Shown here piece after piece: positions 1 through 6,413 of a stretch of DNA of 29,675 nt. Source of the stretch: JBAROU01 sp049642385 (GTDB taxonomy: Bacteria; Chloroflexota; Dehalococcoidia; DSTF01; RBG-16-68-14); the NCBI GenBank assembly GCA_049642385.1, contig JBAROU010000229.1:1-29675 (forward strand). Reading direction: 5' to 3'. The position numbers were made by a program, and so were the translations under genes. Every line of letters starts with the position of its first letter. Within the stretch, counting starts at the first letter, position 1. Under the pieces are notes generated by a model, which searched no databases, was not told the DNA's origin, and saw only the letters and a program-made list of their open reading frames with translations.

Positions 1-378
1 CATCTGCACTATTACAAGATAGGTGTGGTAGTCGAGACATACTACAACAGCAACGGCAACCCGCCTCCGTGGAACGTGGCGGTCTCGTTCAACACACTTA
101 TCTACAACAACAGCATTGGCGGGTTTACGGCAGGGCCGGTAGCCGTCATGGGTCTGCCGCCGTGGGAATTGGCCGGCCCTGTCGGCTGTCGGGCACCCCG
201 GCCCCGGTGGTTACAACTCTGCGGTGAGTACGACGGACTGATACAATTGGGACCGACCGGAGGTTTCGGCGATCCTGCATGGGGAATTACCGCATATGCT
301 ACGACCGTAGGTTCCGACGACATTGTTGGCGGCGGCTCGCACAGATGGTACATGGAATGCCATTGGAACATCTGCTGA
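1..378 (+). CDS. 3' end of an unrecognised, probably exported protein (5' end outside window)
   Basis: The frame is open from the first base to a TGA at 376-378, giving 125 residues with no convincing start inside, so this is probably the C-terminus of a longer gene that begins before the window. I do not recognise the family. The visible part is rich in Gly, Pro, Asn and aromatic residues, has a beta-rich look and carries four cysteines; the last two are in the C-terminal motif ECHWNIC. That composition suggests an extracytoplasmic domain with disulfides, which is inference. The next gene starts 31 bases downstream behind an AAGGAG, so the two are probably co-transcribed. An alternative is a short protein starting at GTG 25, but the frame continues upstream and no ribosome site is seen there. 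Confidence 0.55.
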   Translation, partial: HLHYYKIGVVVETYYNSNGNPPPWNVAVSFNTLIYNNSIGGFTAGPVAVMGLPPWELAGPVGCRAPRPRWLQLCGEYDGLIQLGPTGGFGDPAWGITAYATTVGSDDIVGGGSHRWYMECHWNIC

Positions 379-409
379 GGGGCGTTCAGAAAGGAGCGGT
401 GGGATCAGT

Positions 410-1057
410 ATGCAACTAACAATACTCCCAAGGCGGCTGATCATCGCGGGCGCCGTTACGCTGGCGCTTGTCCTCGTGGCTGGCGGAATCCTTACGTGGC
501 GTGTGACAACAGGGAGGAGTCAACAAGAGCCGCAACTGATCAACTTGAACCCCCCGAAAGTGCTGCCGGACACGGCGGCACTTGTTAACGGCGATCCGGT
601 GTCCGGGCAATTCGTTGACATCGCAATCGATCAAGGCATGACGGCGGACGAAGCCCTCCAGTCGGCGATTGATCAACAACTCGCTATCCAAGCCGGCGCC
701 CGCCTGGGGTTAACAGCTACGACCCAAGAGGCCATCACGTGGTTGAAGGAGCTTGAGGCAGACTGGAAGGACCTTCCCCCTGAATACCAAGCGGAGAAGG
801 ACGCGCTACTCGCCGCGCAGGGATGGCCCCCCTCAAAGATTTACGAGGACCCGCTCGTCATCGAGCAGTTCGGCATCCCCTCGGTGACGATCTCCAAGTT
901 GCGCAAGTACGCCACTGAGCAGGCGGGAGTAGGTGAACACGACCTTCCCGGAATGAACGCGGCCTTCGATGCCTTCATGGCGGAGGAGCGCGCTAAGGCG
1001 ACCATTGTGGACTGTCGCACGGAGGACTGCTCGGCGGCAGCGACGGCAAGCGAGTAG
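410..1057 (+). CDS. Membrane-anchored SurA_N-like protein, copy 1 (no PPIase domain)
   Basis: 215 residues. An N-terminal signal anchor (about residues 10-31) follows a short basic start, so the rest should lie outside the membrane. Residues 59-66 (VNGDPVSG) and about 85-104 (a QQLAIQAG run, then ARLGLTAT) match the pattern of SurA/PrsA N-terminal chaperone domains: a 'vNGepI' strand, then a helix before 'A..lGl.vt'. No parvulin domain follows, so it may be a holdase-type chaperone or a divergent relative; this is inference. The C-terminus carries DCRTEDCSAAA with Cys202 and Cys207. The next gene is a paralogue with the same anchor and C-terminal motif. ATG 410 is chosen because it aligns with the paralogue start; AAGGAG at 391-396 is rather distant (13 bases). 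Confidence 0.75.
   Translation: MQLTILPRRLIIAGAVTLALVLVAGGILTWRVTTGRSQQEPQLINLNPPKVLPDTAALVNGDPVSGQFVDIAIDQGMTADEALQSAIDQQLAIQAGARLGLTATTQEAITWLKELEADWKDLPPEYQAEKDALLAAQGWPPSKIYEDPLVIEQFGIPSVTISKLRKYATEQAGVGEHDLPGMNAAFDAFMAEERAKATIVDCRTEDCSAAATASE
1019..1042 (+). repeat. 24-bp perfect direct repeat, copy 1
   Basis: These 24 bases, inside the 3' end of the first SurA_N-like gene, are identical to 1726-1749 in the second. They encode TEDCSAAA. Because flanking codons differ at wobble positions, the identity may reflect recent duplication, gene conversion or selection on the motif. Confidence 0.85.
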
Positions 1058-1104
1058 AACGCCGGGCGTCCATAACCACTGCTGCTCGCCACCTCGAACG
1101 CCGT

Positions 1105-1761
1105 ATGCAACCAGCAACGCTACCAAGACGACTGATCATCTCAGGCACGATCGTGTTTGCACTCGTGCTCGTGGCTGGCGGGGTCCTCATGTGGCGGGCG
1201 ACGACGGGGCAGGGGCAGTCAGGGCCGGAGGGAGTCAAGCTCGACGTGCCGAAGGTCTCGCCTGACACCCTGATGATTGTGAATGGCGAGCCGGTGAGCG
1301 GCTGGCTGGCAGACATCATAATCGGCAACGGCGGCACATCAGAGCGGGCGTTTGAGGAGACGCTCAGGCAGGTACTGATCGTTCAGGCAGGCAAGCGATT
1401 AGGTCTCACGGCAACAGAGGAGGAGGCCGTTGCGTTCCTCAAAAAGGAGGAGGCAAGCTGGGCGAACGACTCTGCCGAGGAGCGCGCAAAGCATGACGCG
1501 CTACAGATCGCACAAAATCTACCGACATCGGAGATTTGGCGCGACCCAGAGGAAATGAAGCGCTGGGGCATTCCGATGGTTACCATGCTTAAGGTCGGCG
1601 AATATGTCAACAAGCACGCGGATCGGCACGAGGTGATCCCCGGAACTGGCATATTCGAACCGGACACGGCCATGTCGGACTTCCTAGCGCAGGAGCGCGC
1701 CAACGCGACGATCATCGACTGCCGTACGGAGGACTGCTCGGCGGCAGCGGCGGCAGACTGA
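1105..1761 (+). CDS. Membrane-anchored SurA_N-like protein, copy 2 (no PPIase domain)
   Basis: 218 residues, paralogous to the preceding gene over its whole length. Shared features in order: LPRRLII then a signal anchor (about 10-31), VNGEPVSG, VQAGKRLGLTAT, a charged helical middle, WGIPMVT (FGIPSVT in copy 1), and the C-terminal motif DCRTEDCSAAA with Cys206 and Cys211. As in copy 1, the N-terminal chaperone-like domain of the SurA/PrsA type is present but no parvulin domain. The 47-base gap from copy 1 has no terminator or promoter that I can see, and there is no clear Shine-Dalgarno before ATG 1105, so translation may be coupled or leader-dependent. The middle regions have diverged clearly, arguing for an old duplication with functional split. 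Function is inferred from pattern only. Confidence 0.72.
   Translation: MQPATLPRRLIISGTIVFALVLVAGGVLMWRATTGQGQSGPEGVKLDVPKVSPDTLMIVNGEPVSGWLADIIIGNGGTSERAFEETLRQVLIVQAGKRLGLTATEEEAVAFLKKEEASWANDSAEERAKHDALQIAQNLPTSEIWRDPEEMKRWGIPMVTMLKVGEYVNKHADRHEVIPGTGIFEPDTAMSDFLAQERANATIIDCRTEDCSAAAAAD
1726..1749 (+). repeat. 24-bp perfect direct repeat, copy 2
   Basis: Identical to 1019-1042, 707 bases apart, inside the 3' end of the second paralogue. Recombination between the copies would delete one gene in frame and leave a single hybrid. Confidence 0.85.
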
Positions 1762-1840
1762 CACCGTGGCGCCTTTCCCCTTACTCAGCAGAGCAGAGGA
1801 GCTAGAAGCCCGCGCGTCAGTCACCCCCCTAAGCCTAACC

Positions 1841-1869
1841 TTGACGTAGACGTAAGTATTCGCTAGACT
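1841..1869 (+). promoter_or_regulatory. Sigma70-type promoter of the MerR-family gene
   Basis: TTGACG at 1841-1846 and TAGACT at 1864-1869 are 17 bases apart. The expected start is near 1876, only about four bases before ATG 1880, so the transcript would be nearly leaderless. A tandem GACGTA-GACGTA (1843-1854) lies across the -35 edge and could be an operator. The 17-base spacer is normal, unlike the 19-20 base spacers of classical MerR-activated promoters. Confidence 0.7.
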
Positions 1870-1879
1870 GCCTGGTGAT

Positions 1880-2398
1880 ATGCCCCACAAGAGCGAACCC
1901 GCCTCGGCGGGCAGGCCCGTCGAGGTAGCGCCGGACGAAGCGTACCTCCAGATCGGCGAGGTGGCGGAACGAACGGGCGTCACCCAGCGCACCCTGCGTT
2001 TCTACGAAGAGAAGGGCCTGGTACAGCCGCCAACGCGCATGGAGGGCGGCTTCCGCCTGTATTCGGAGGAGGACATCCAGCGCGTCGAGCGGATCCGGCG
2101 CTTACAGAAGCACCTAGGCTTCACGCTGGCCGAGATCAAGGAGATGGTCGAAGCCGAAGAGGTGAAGATGCAGCTGCGGGCGGAGTACCGGCCGGAAGCG
2201 GCGATCTCCGAGAAGAAGGCGCAGGTCCTGCGCGCCATCGAGTTGACGGAGCGCCAGCACGCGCTGATCCGGCAGAAAGTCGCCGCGCTCACGGACATGC
2301 AATCGAAGCTTGAAGAGCGCCTGGAGACGTACAACGGTTGGCTCCGCCAGCTGGACGAAGAGGCGAAGTCGAAGGGCAAGGCGAAGGCGAAAGCCTAG
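1880..2398 (+). CDS. MerR-family transcriptional regulator
   Basis: 172 residues. The winged helix-turn-helix of the MerR family starts near residue 22 (YLQIGEVAERTGVTQRTLRF), with the second recognition element around GGFRLYSEEDI and the third helix at FTLAEIKEMV. A long helix follows that should form the antiparallel dimer coiled coil, ending in a Lys/Ala tail. The protein has no cysteine, so it is not a thiol-metal or SoxR-type sensor; the effector is unknown and there is no separate ligand domain. It stands alone between the SurA_N-like pair and the convergent par operon, with its own promoter and terminator, so its targets are not obvious from context; autoregulation is likely. No Shine-Dalgarno precedes ATG 1880, consistent with a nearly leaderless mRNA. 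Confidence 0.9.
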   Translation: MPHKSEPASAGRPVEVAPDEAYLQIGEVAERTGVTQRTLRFYEEKGLVQPPTRMEGGFRLYSEEDIQRVERIRRLQKHLGFTLAEIKEMVEAEEVKMQLRAEYRPEAAISEKKAQVLRAIELTERQHALIRQKVAALTDMQSKLEERLETYNGWLRQLDEEAKSKGKAKAKA

Positions 2399-2425
2399 CT
2401 CACAGGAACAGTCGCAAGAAACACC

Positions 2426-2447
2426 AACGCCCTCGAAGGAGGGCGTT
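2426..2447. terminator. Intrinsic terminator shared by convergent transcripts
   Basis: A perfect 9-bp stem, AACGCCCTC / GAGGGCGTT, with a GAAG tetraloop and a short T run after it on the plus strand. It lies between the MerR gene and the 3' end of the minus-strand par operon. The arms begin with AA and end with TT, and the minus-strand continuation is also fairly T-rich, so it may serve both directions. Confidence 0.8.
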
Positions 2448-2472
2448 TCGTATTCGCCCGCGGCGCTCGCTG

Positions 2473-2766
2473 TTAGTGGTGCGATTCTTCTTGGGGAGGC
2501 GGTGGTTGCACGCGGCCCAGGACGACGCGCACGATGTACAACACCAGCCCGATCGCCGCTGCGCCACCGGCCGCCAGCACCGTCCACACCTGGACGTTGT
2601 CGCGCGAGCCGTCTGTCGTACTCGAATCGCCGTTGGCCTGCGCACTGATCTGGGGCGCTTCGCTGTACGCGGAGGAGGCGCTCGTGGTAGACGCGTTCGC
2701 GTAACCGGCAACGCCGAGCGCCAGGACCGACGCAGCGCAGATCGCCAACAGCGTTCGTGGCATCAT
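2473..2766 (-). CDS. Small secreted/membrane protein of unknown function
   Basis: 97 residues. It has a signal peptide (MMPRTLLAICAASVLALG, with likely cleavage after YANA, about residue 25), a Ser/Thr-rich spacer, one transmembrane helix (about residues 63-84, LAAGGAAAIGLVLYIVRVVL) and a short tail PPPPQEESHH. If the signal peptide is cut, the product is a single-span protein with a 35-40 residue external part and a Pro/His tail inside. It is the last gene before the terminator at 2426 and lies 47 bases after the VOC gene, so it is probably the tail of the par operon. No family recognised. ATG 2766 and ATG 2763 are both possible starts; no ribosome site is seen. A longer upstream frame exists but would read through the VOC gene region and is rejected. 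Confidence 0.65.
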   Translation of the reverse strand: MMPRTLLAICAASVLALGVAGYANASTTSASSAYSEAPQISAQANGDSSTTDGSRDNVQVWTVLAAGGAAAIGLVLYIVRVVLGRVQPPPPQEESHH

Positions 2767-2813
2767 CGCGGTTCGCAGCGTAGCACGCAGCGAGCGTACG
2801 TAATAGCGCACCC

Positions 2814-3254
2814 TCACGGCGGCGGCGGAGCGCTTCGGCGTGCGGGATCGATTGGACTCATCAGTCCAACAGCGTTGCCGTCGGGATCTTCGACGATGGC
2901 ATAACGCGCGCCCCAAAAGGTGTCGTAGGGGGCTTGCTGATTGCGGTAACCAGCGTCCGTGAGCTCCGCGTACAGCTCGTCGACAGCCTCCCGCGACGCA
3001 ACGCGAAAGCCCAGCACGCCTGCCCCGCCGTTCACGGCGGAGCTCCAGCCGGCGTTCCACTTCTGGGCGAACGCCTCGCTGTCGAACTCCAGCTCGAGGC
3101 CATCATCCGGCATCTCCACAGAGCGGTGGTGCCCTTCCCAGCCGGGCGCCGCATCAGGGATCGACAGCCCGAGGCGCCGGTAGAAGGCAACTGTCGCCTC
3201 CATGTTCTTCACAACAAGGTTGACCTGATTGAACACCGGCCCTTCGTTGGTCAT
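2814..3254 (-). CDS. VOC (glyoxalase/bleomycin-resistance-like) family protein
   Basis: 146 residues. The paired beta-alpha-beta-beta-beta pattern of the vicinal oxygen chelate fold is visible: FNQVNLVVKNMEATVAFYRRLG opens the first module (VAFYRRLGL is the family signature) and LGFRVASREAVDELYAELTDAG opens the second, with IVEDPDGNAVGLMSP at the end. Usual metal ligands look absent: the first strand has Asn/Gln where His is common, and the DPDGN box is followed by AVGL rather than a Glu-bearing strand. It may therefore bind a ligand without a metal. ATG 3254 overlaps the parB stop by one base (TGATG), so translation should be coupled; the in-frame TTG at 3257 is less likely. Why a VOC protein sits behind parB is unknown. 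Confidence 0.82.
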   Translation of the reverse strand: MTNEGPVFNQVNLVVKNMEATVAFYRRLGLSIPDAAPGWEGHHRSVEMPDDGLELEFDSEAFAQKWNAGWSSAVNGGAGVLGFRVASREAVDELYAELTDAGYRNQQAPYDTFWGARYAIVEDPDGNAVGLMSPIDPARRSAPPPP

Positions 3255-4105
3255 CAATCCACCTGGACGCCGAGTCGGGCGAGCAAGCCTTCTAGCTCTT
3301 CGTCCGAATAGAAATGCACAACGAGCCGGCCGCGCCCGCGCGCGCGCTGGTGCAGCTCCACTTTCGTGCCGAGGGCGGTTCGCAGGCGTTCCTCCAAACG
3401 TGAAACGTCTGGATCGGACGCAGCAGGTGCCCTGGAGGCCGGCGCTTTCGTCGTCGGACCGCCGCGACGCACGAGCGCTTCGGTCTCACGTACGGAGAGC
3501 CCGCGGTCGACTACCTCACGCCACACGCGGCGGCGCACGCCGGGATCTTCGAGCCCGAGCAGCGCTCGGGCGTGACCTTCGGTCATTTCACCCGACGCCA
3601 GGCTGGCCTTCACCTCGTCGCTCAGCGCGAGCAGACGCATCGCGTTCGCGACGGCGGTGCGACTGCGCCCGACGCGCGTCGCGATCGCCTCCTGGGTCAT
3701 ATCGAATTCGTCGGCGAGGCGTCGATAGGCGAGGGCCTCTTCAAGGGCGTTGAGGTCTTCGCGCTGCAAGTTCTCGACGAGCGCCAACTCCAGCAGCTCA
3801 CCGCTGGCCGCCTCTTTCACCACGACGGGCACGCGCTGGAGACCGGCGAGGCGCGCCGCGCGCAGGCGTCGTTCGCCGGCGATGAGCTGGTATACGCCGG
3901 GCTGCTCGCCTTCGCTGACGAGCAGCGGTTGGATCACCCCATGCTCGCGCACGCTCTCGACGAGTTCGTTCAGCGCACCTTCGTCCATCACCGTCCGCGG
4001 CTGTTGCGGGTTCGGCACAATGAGATCAACGTCTACTTCGTCCACGCCGGGCTTGCTCGGGATCAACGCCGAGAGACCACGGCCCAGACCGCGCGCGCGT
4101 GTCAC
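3254..4105 (-). CDS. parB: Chromosome partitioning protein ParB
   Basis: 283 residues, normal for chromosomal ParB. It opens with the typical GLGRGLSALIP leader that stimulates ParA ATPase. The N-terminal CTP-binding region carries GERRLRAARLAG (residues 77-88) and ENLQRED (111-117). The central helix-turn-helix at about 136-160 (MTQEAIATRVGRSRTAVANA) should read parS, and a C-terminal dimerisation domain ends the protein after an Ala/Pro-rich linker. By family knowledge it loads on parS, slides as a CTP-dependent clamp and recruits SMC. GTG 4105 overlaps the parA stop as GTGA, and GGAGGTGG stands just upstream, so the start is secure. A perfect parS lies about 4.4 kb upstream in the same operon (8503-8518). 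Confidence 0.97.
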   Translation of the reverse strand: MTRARGLGRGLSALIPSKPGVDEVDVDLIVPNPQQPRTVMDEGALNELVESVREHGVIQPLLVSEGEQPGVYQLIAGERRLRAARLAGLQRVPVVVKEAASGELLELALVENLQREDLNALEEALAYRRLADEFDMTQEAIATRVGRSRTAVANAMRLLALSDEVKASLASGEMTEGHARALLGLEDPGVRRRVWREVVDRGLSVRETEALVRRGGPTTKAPASRAPAASDPDVSRLEERLRTALGTKVELHQRARGRGRLVVHFYSDEELEGLLARLGVQVD

Positions 4106-4881
4106 GATGCCACCTCCGCCTTCCTGCGTGCGTCCGCCAACAACTCCTCCGCTGCTTCATCGTAGGCAAGCGCCGCGGGCGAGCGCGGGTCGTACACGTT
4201 GATCGGCACGCCGTGGCTGGGCGCTTCGCTCACGCGGACGTTGCGCGGGATGATCGCATGGAACGTGTTCGCGAAGTGACGGCGCACCTCCTCCGCCACC
4301 TGCTGTGATAGGCTCGTGCGCTTGTCGTACATGGTGAGCAGTAGACCGCGCAGCTCGAGGCGCGTGTTCAGGTTACGGCGCACCAGGTCGAGCGTGTGTG
4401 TGAGCTGCCCGAGCCCCTCGAGCGCGAGGTATTCGCACTGGACAGGGACGATCACTTCGTCCGCCGCTGCCAGGCCGTTAACGGTCAACAGGCCCAAGGA
4501 GGGCGGGCAATCGATAAATACGATGTCAAAGCTCTCTAGACCCGTCTCCATCGCCCGTTTCAGGCGATATTCACGCGCCATCATCGCGGCGAGTTCTACC
4601 TCGGCGCCCGCGAGATCGGGCGACGATGGCACGACGAACAGTCGCTCGGATGCCGTCGCAAGGATCACATCGGTGAGCGTCTTCTGGCCCATCAGCACCT
4701 GGTACATGCTCGCCTCGTCGTCGGGGCGCAAGCCAAGACCAGACGTCGCGTTCGCCTGTGGGTCGAGGTCGATGATAAGCACGCGCTTGTCGCGCGCAGC
4801 GACCGCGGCGCCAAGGTTGATCGCCGTGGTCGTCTTGCCGACGCCGCCCTTCTGGTTAGCGAGTGCGATCACCGTCGTCAT
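4102..4881 (-). CDS. parA: Chromosome partitioning ATPase ParA (Soj type)
   Basis: 259 residues. Deviant Walker A KGGVGKTT at 11-18 follows the opening strand MTTVIALANQ; the A' Asp is in DLDPQANAT (about 38-45), and Walker B is FIDCPPSLG (122-130). There is no N-terminal DNA-binding extension, so it is the short chromosomal (Soj-like) type. It should form ATP-dependent dimers on nucleoid DNA and move or segregate ParB-parS complexes. ATG 4881 overlaps the stop of the kinase gene by four bases (ATGA), and its own stop overlaps parB by four bases, so kinase, parA and parB are translationally linked. A longer upstream frame exists but would run across the kinase gene and lacks homology; ATG 4881 gives the canonical N-terminus. 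Confidence 0.97.
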   Translation of the reverse strand: MTTVIALANQKGGVGKTTTAINLGAAVAARDKRVLIIDLDPQANATSGLGLRPDDEASMYQVLMGQKTLTDVILATASERLFVVPSSPDLAGAEVELAAMMAREYRLKRAMETGLESFDIVFIDCPPSLGLLTVNGLAAADEVIVPVQCEYLALEGLGQLTHTLDLVRRNLNTRLELRGLLLTMYDKRTSLSQQVAEEVRRHFANTFHAIIPRNVRVSEAPSHGVPINVYDPRSPAALAYDEAAEELLADARRKAEVAS

Positions 4882-5723
4882 CGCAACGCCACCTCCGGGT
4901 GTTCGCGCATGCGCGCATCGATCTGCGAACGATCGGTGATGCCCTCGATACCAACGCCCTCCACGGAACACGCGGCCGCGGCCGATGCGAAGCGCGTCGC
5001 TTCCGCACCGTCCGCCGTCTCGTGATAGCGAACGAGAAACGCCGCGGCGAACACGTCGCCGGCGCCCGTGGGATCGACTTCGTTCGTGGGGAACGCGTCG
5101 ATTTCGAGCCAGCGGCCGCCCGCGTGCATACGCGCGCCGGAGCGATAGCGCGTCATCGCTACGATCGGCAGTTCCGCAGCCCACTGGTCGACTTGATCCC
5201 GTCGCCCCTCGATGTCCTCGTCGGAGACGAAGAGGGCGTGGCAGCCGGACCAGAACGGCGGGCCGTCCCAGGCGCAGCGCTCGACGCGCTGTTCATTAGT
5301 GATGCGTCGGAGCCAGCCCTGCGCGGCGACTCCGGTCAGTGAACCAGCGAACGATTCGCCGAAGCCGGGCGCCATCTCACCACAGACCGGGCCAAGGAGC
5401 ACCACAGGCGCTGAACGCCATTCAGCGGGAACATCGTCCATCTGGAGTGGTTCCGCTTGGCGGAGCACGCGCTGTCGACGCATACCACCGTCGTACACGT
5501 TTTCGAACGCTGTCGTATGCGATGATGCTCTGCCGGCGATCTCAACGCCGGGGAGCCAATCATCAAGATTCAGGTCCGGGCGTCTTCTGGTCACCACCCC
5601 TACGCTCAATCCCAACCGCTGCGCTTGCACCGCAGCGAACGCTGCCGTACCGCCGAGTCGCCAGCCGCCGGGCACCAGGTCTTGTACCACGTGCCCGAGC
5701 ACAATGAAGTCGGGTACTGCCAC
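4878..5723 (-). CDS. PfkB-family (ribokinase-like) carbohydrate or nucleoside kinase
   Basis: 281 residues. The C-terminal PfkB signature DPTGAGDVFAAAF is at about 217-229, with the catalytic base Asp223 and the anion hole GAG. The N-terminal motif is GGTAAFAAVQAQRLG near 24-38, but the usual Asn of the GGxxxN motif is missing, so the sugar pocket may differ; the substrate cannot be told. It begins with GTG 5723, six bases after the jag stop, with only a weak ribosome site, and overlaps parA by four bases. That position, between jag and parA, is usually taken by mnmE, mnmG or rsmG in other bacteria. The kinase is therefore a guest in a conserved neighbourhood. It may simply be co-transcribed; a link to segregation is speculative. 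Confidence 0.87.
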   Translation of the reverse strand: MAVPDFIVLGHVVQDLVPGGWRLGGTAAFAAVQAQRLGLSVGVVTRRRPDLNLDDWLPGVEIAGRASSHTTAFENVYDGGMRRQRVLRQAEPLQMDDVPAEWRSAPVVLLGPVCGEMAPGFGESFAGSLTGVAAQGWLRRITNEQRVERCAWDGPPFWSGCHALFVSDEDIEGRRDQVDQWAAELPIVAMTRYRSGARMHAGGRWLEIDAFPTNEVDPTGAGDVFAAAFLVRYHETADGAEATRFASAAAACSVEGVGIEGITDRSQIDARMREHPEVALR

Positions 5724-5729
5724 GCCGAC

Positions 5730-6413
5730 TTACCGGCGAATGCTGATCGCGACCTTGCGCGACTCGCCCTCTCCAACGCTCGCTGTCTCAACCGTCGGAT
5801 CTTTGGAAAGCGCCATGTGGATGATGCGTCGTTCGTTGGGCGGCATCGGCTCGAGGGTCACCGGACGTCCCGACTTACGCACGCGCTCGGCCATCCGGAA
5901 CGCCATTGCGCGGAGCGTCTCCTCGCGCCGCCGCCGATAGCCTTCGACATCGACCGCGAATGGCGCCATGTTCTGGTATCGATGGCCGACGATCAGGTTC
6001 GTCACGTACTGGAGCGAGCTGAGCGTGCTGCCGCGGCGTCCGATCAATACCCCGAGGTCGTCGCCCTCGACGTCGAGCACGGCGCGGGTGAGGCCGCTGC
6101 CATCAGCCCCCGTCTCCGGCGCGCGCACGGTCACGGTTGCATCGATGCCCATCAGGTCAAGCAGCTTCTCAACGGTTTCTTTCGCGAACCCGAGCTCGTC
6201 GCCGGTCGGCATCTCGTGCGACGCGGGTCCCACGCGCACTCTGGCGGCTTCGCCGCCGATGCCGAAGAGGCCCGGCCGGCCTTCGCTGACGACTGCAACG
6301 GTTACTTGGTGCCGCTCGAGGCCGAGCTCGGCGAGCGCGTTCTCAACGGCATCATCAACCGTTTTACCCGTCGCTTCGATCTCTTCGAATTCGCTAGCGT
6401 CTGCGCCTGCCAC
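5730..6413 (-). CDS. jag: Jag/KhpB RNA-binding protein (Jag_N, KH, R3H)
   Basis: 227 residues with the full domain order. Jag_N spans about 12-62 (EATGKTVDDAVENAL, then GLFGIGGEAARVRV). The KH domain follows with its GRRG loop in LIGRRGSTLSSLQ (about 123-135), and the R3H domain ends the protein (NERRIIHMAL about 193-202, with Arg195 and His199 as the R-x3-H pair). In Firmicutes KhpB works with KhpA in RNA binding and cell elongation control; this role is carried over from the family. GTG 6413 lies inside the yidC 3' end (20-base overlap), which is the usual yidC-jag coupling. Downstream, the kinase gene begins six bases after the stop. Confidence 0.95.
   Translation of the reverse strand: MAGADASEFEEIEATGKTVDDAVENALAELGLERHQVTVAVVSEGRPGLFGIGGEAARVRVGPASHEMPTGDELGFAKETVEKLLDLMGIDATVTVRAPETGADGSGLTRAVLDVEGDDLGVLIGRRGSTLSSLQYVTNLIVGHRYQNMAPFAVDVEGYRRRREETLRAMAFRMAERVRKSGRPVTLEPMPPNERRIIHMALSKDPTVETASVGEGESRKVAISIRR

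Noticed and set aside
1058..1104. Possible promoter between the two SurA_N-like genes
   Set aside because: The 47-base gap has no recognisable -35/-10 pair, so an operon is assumed.
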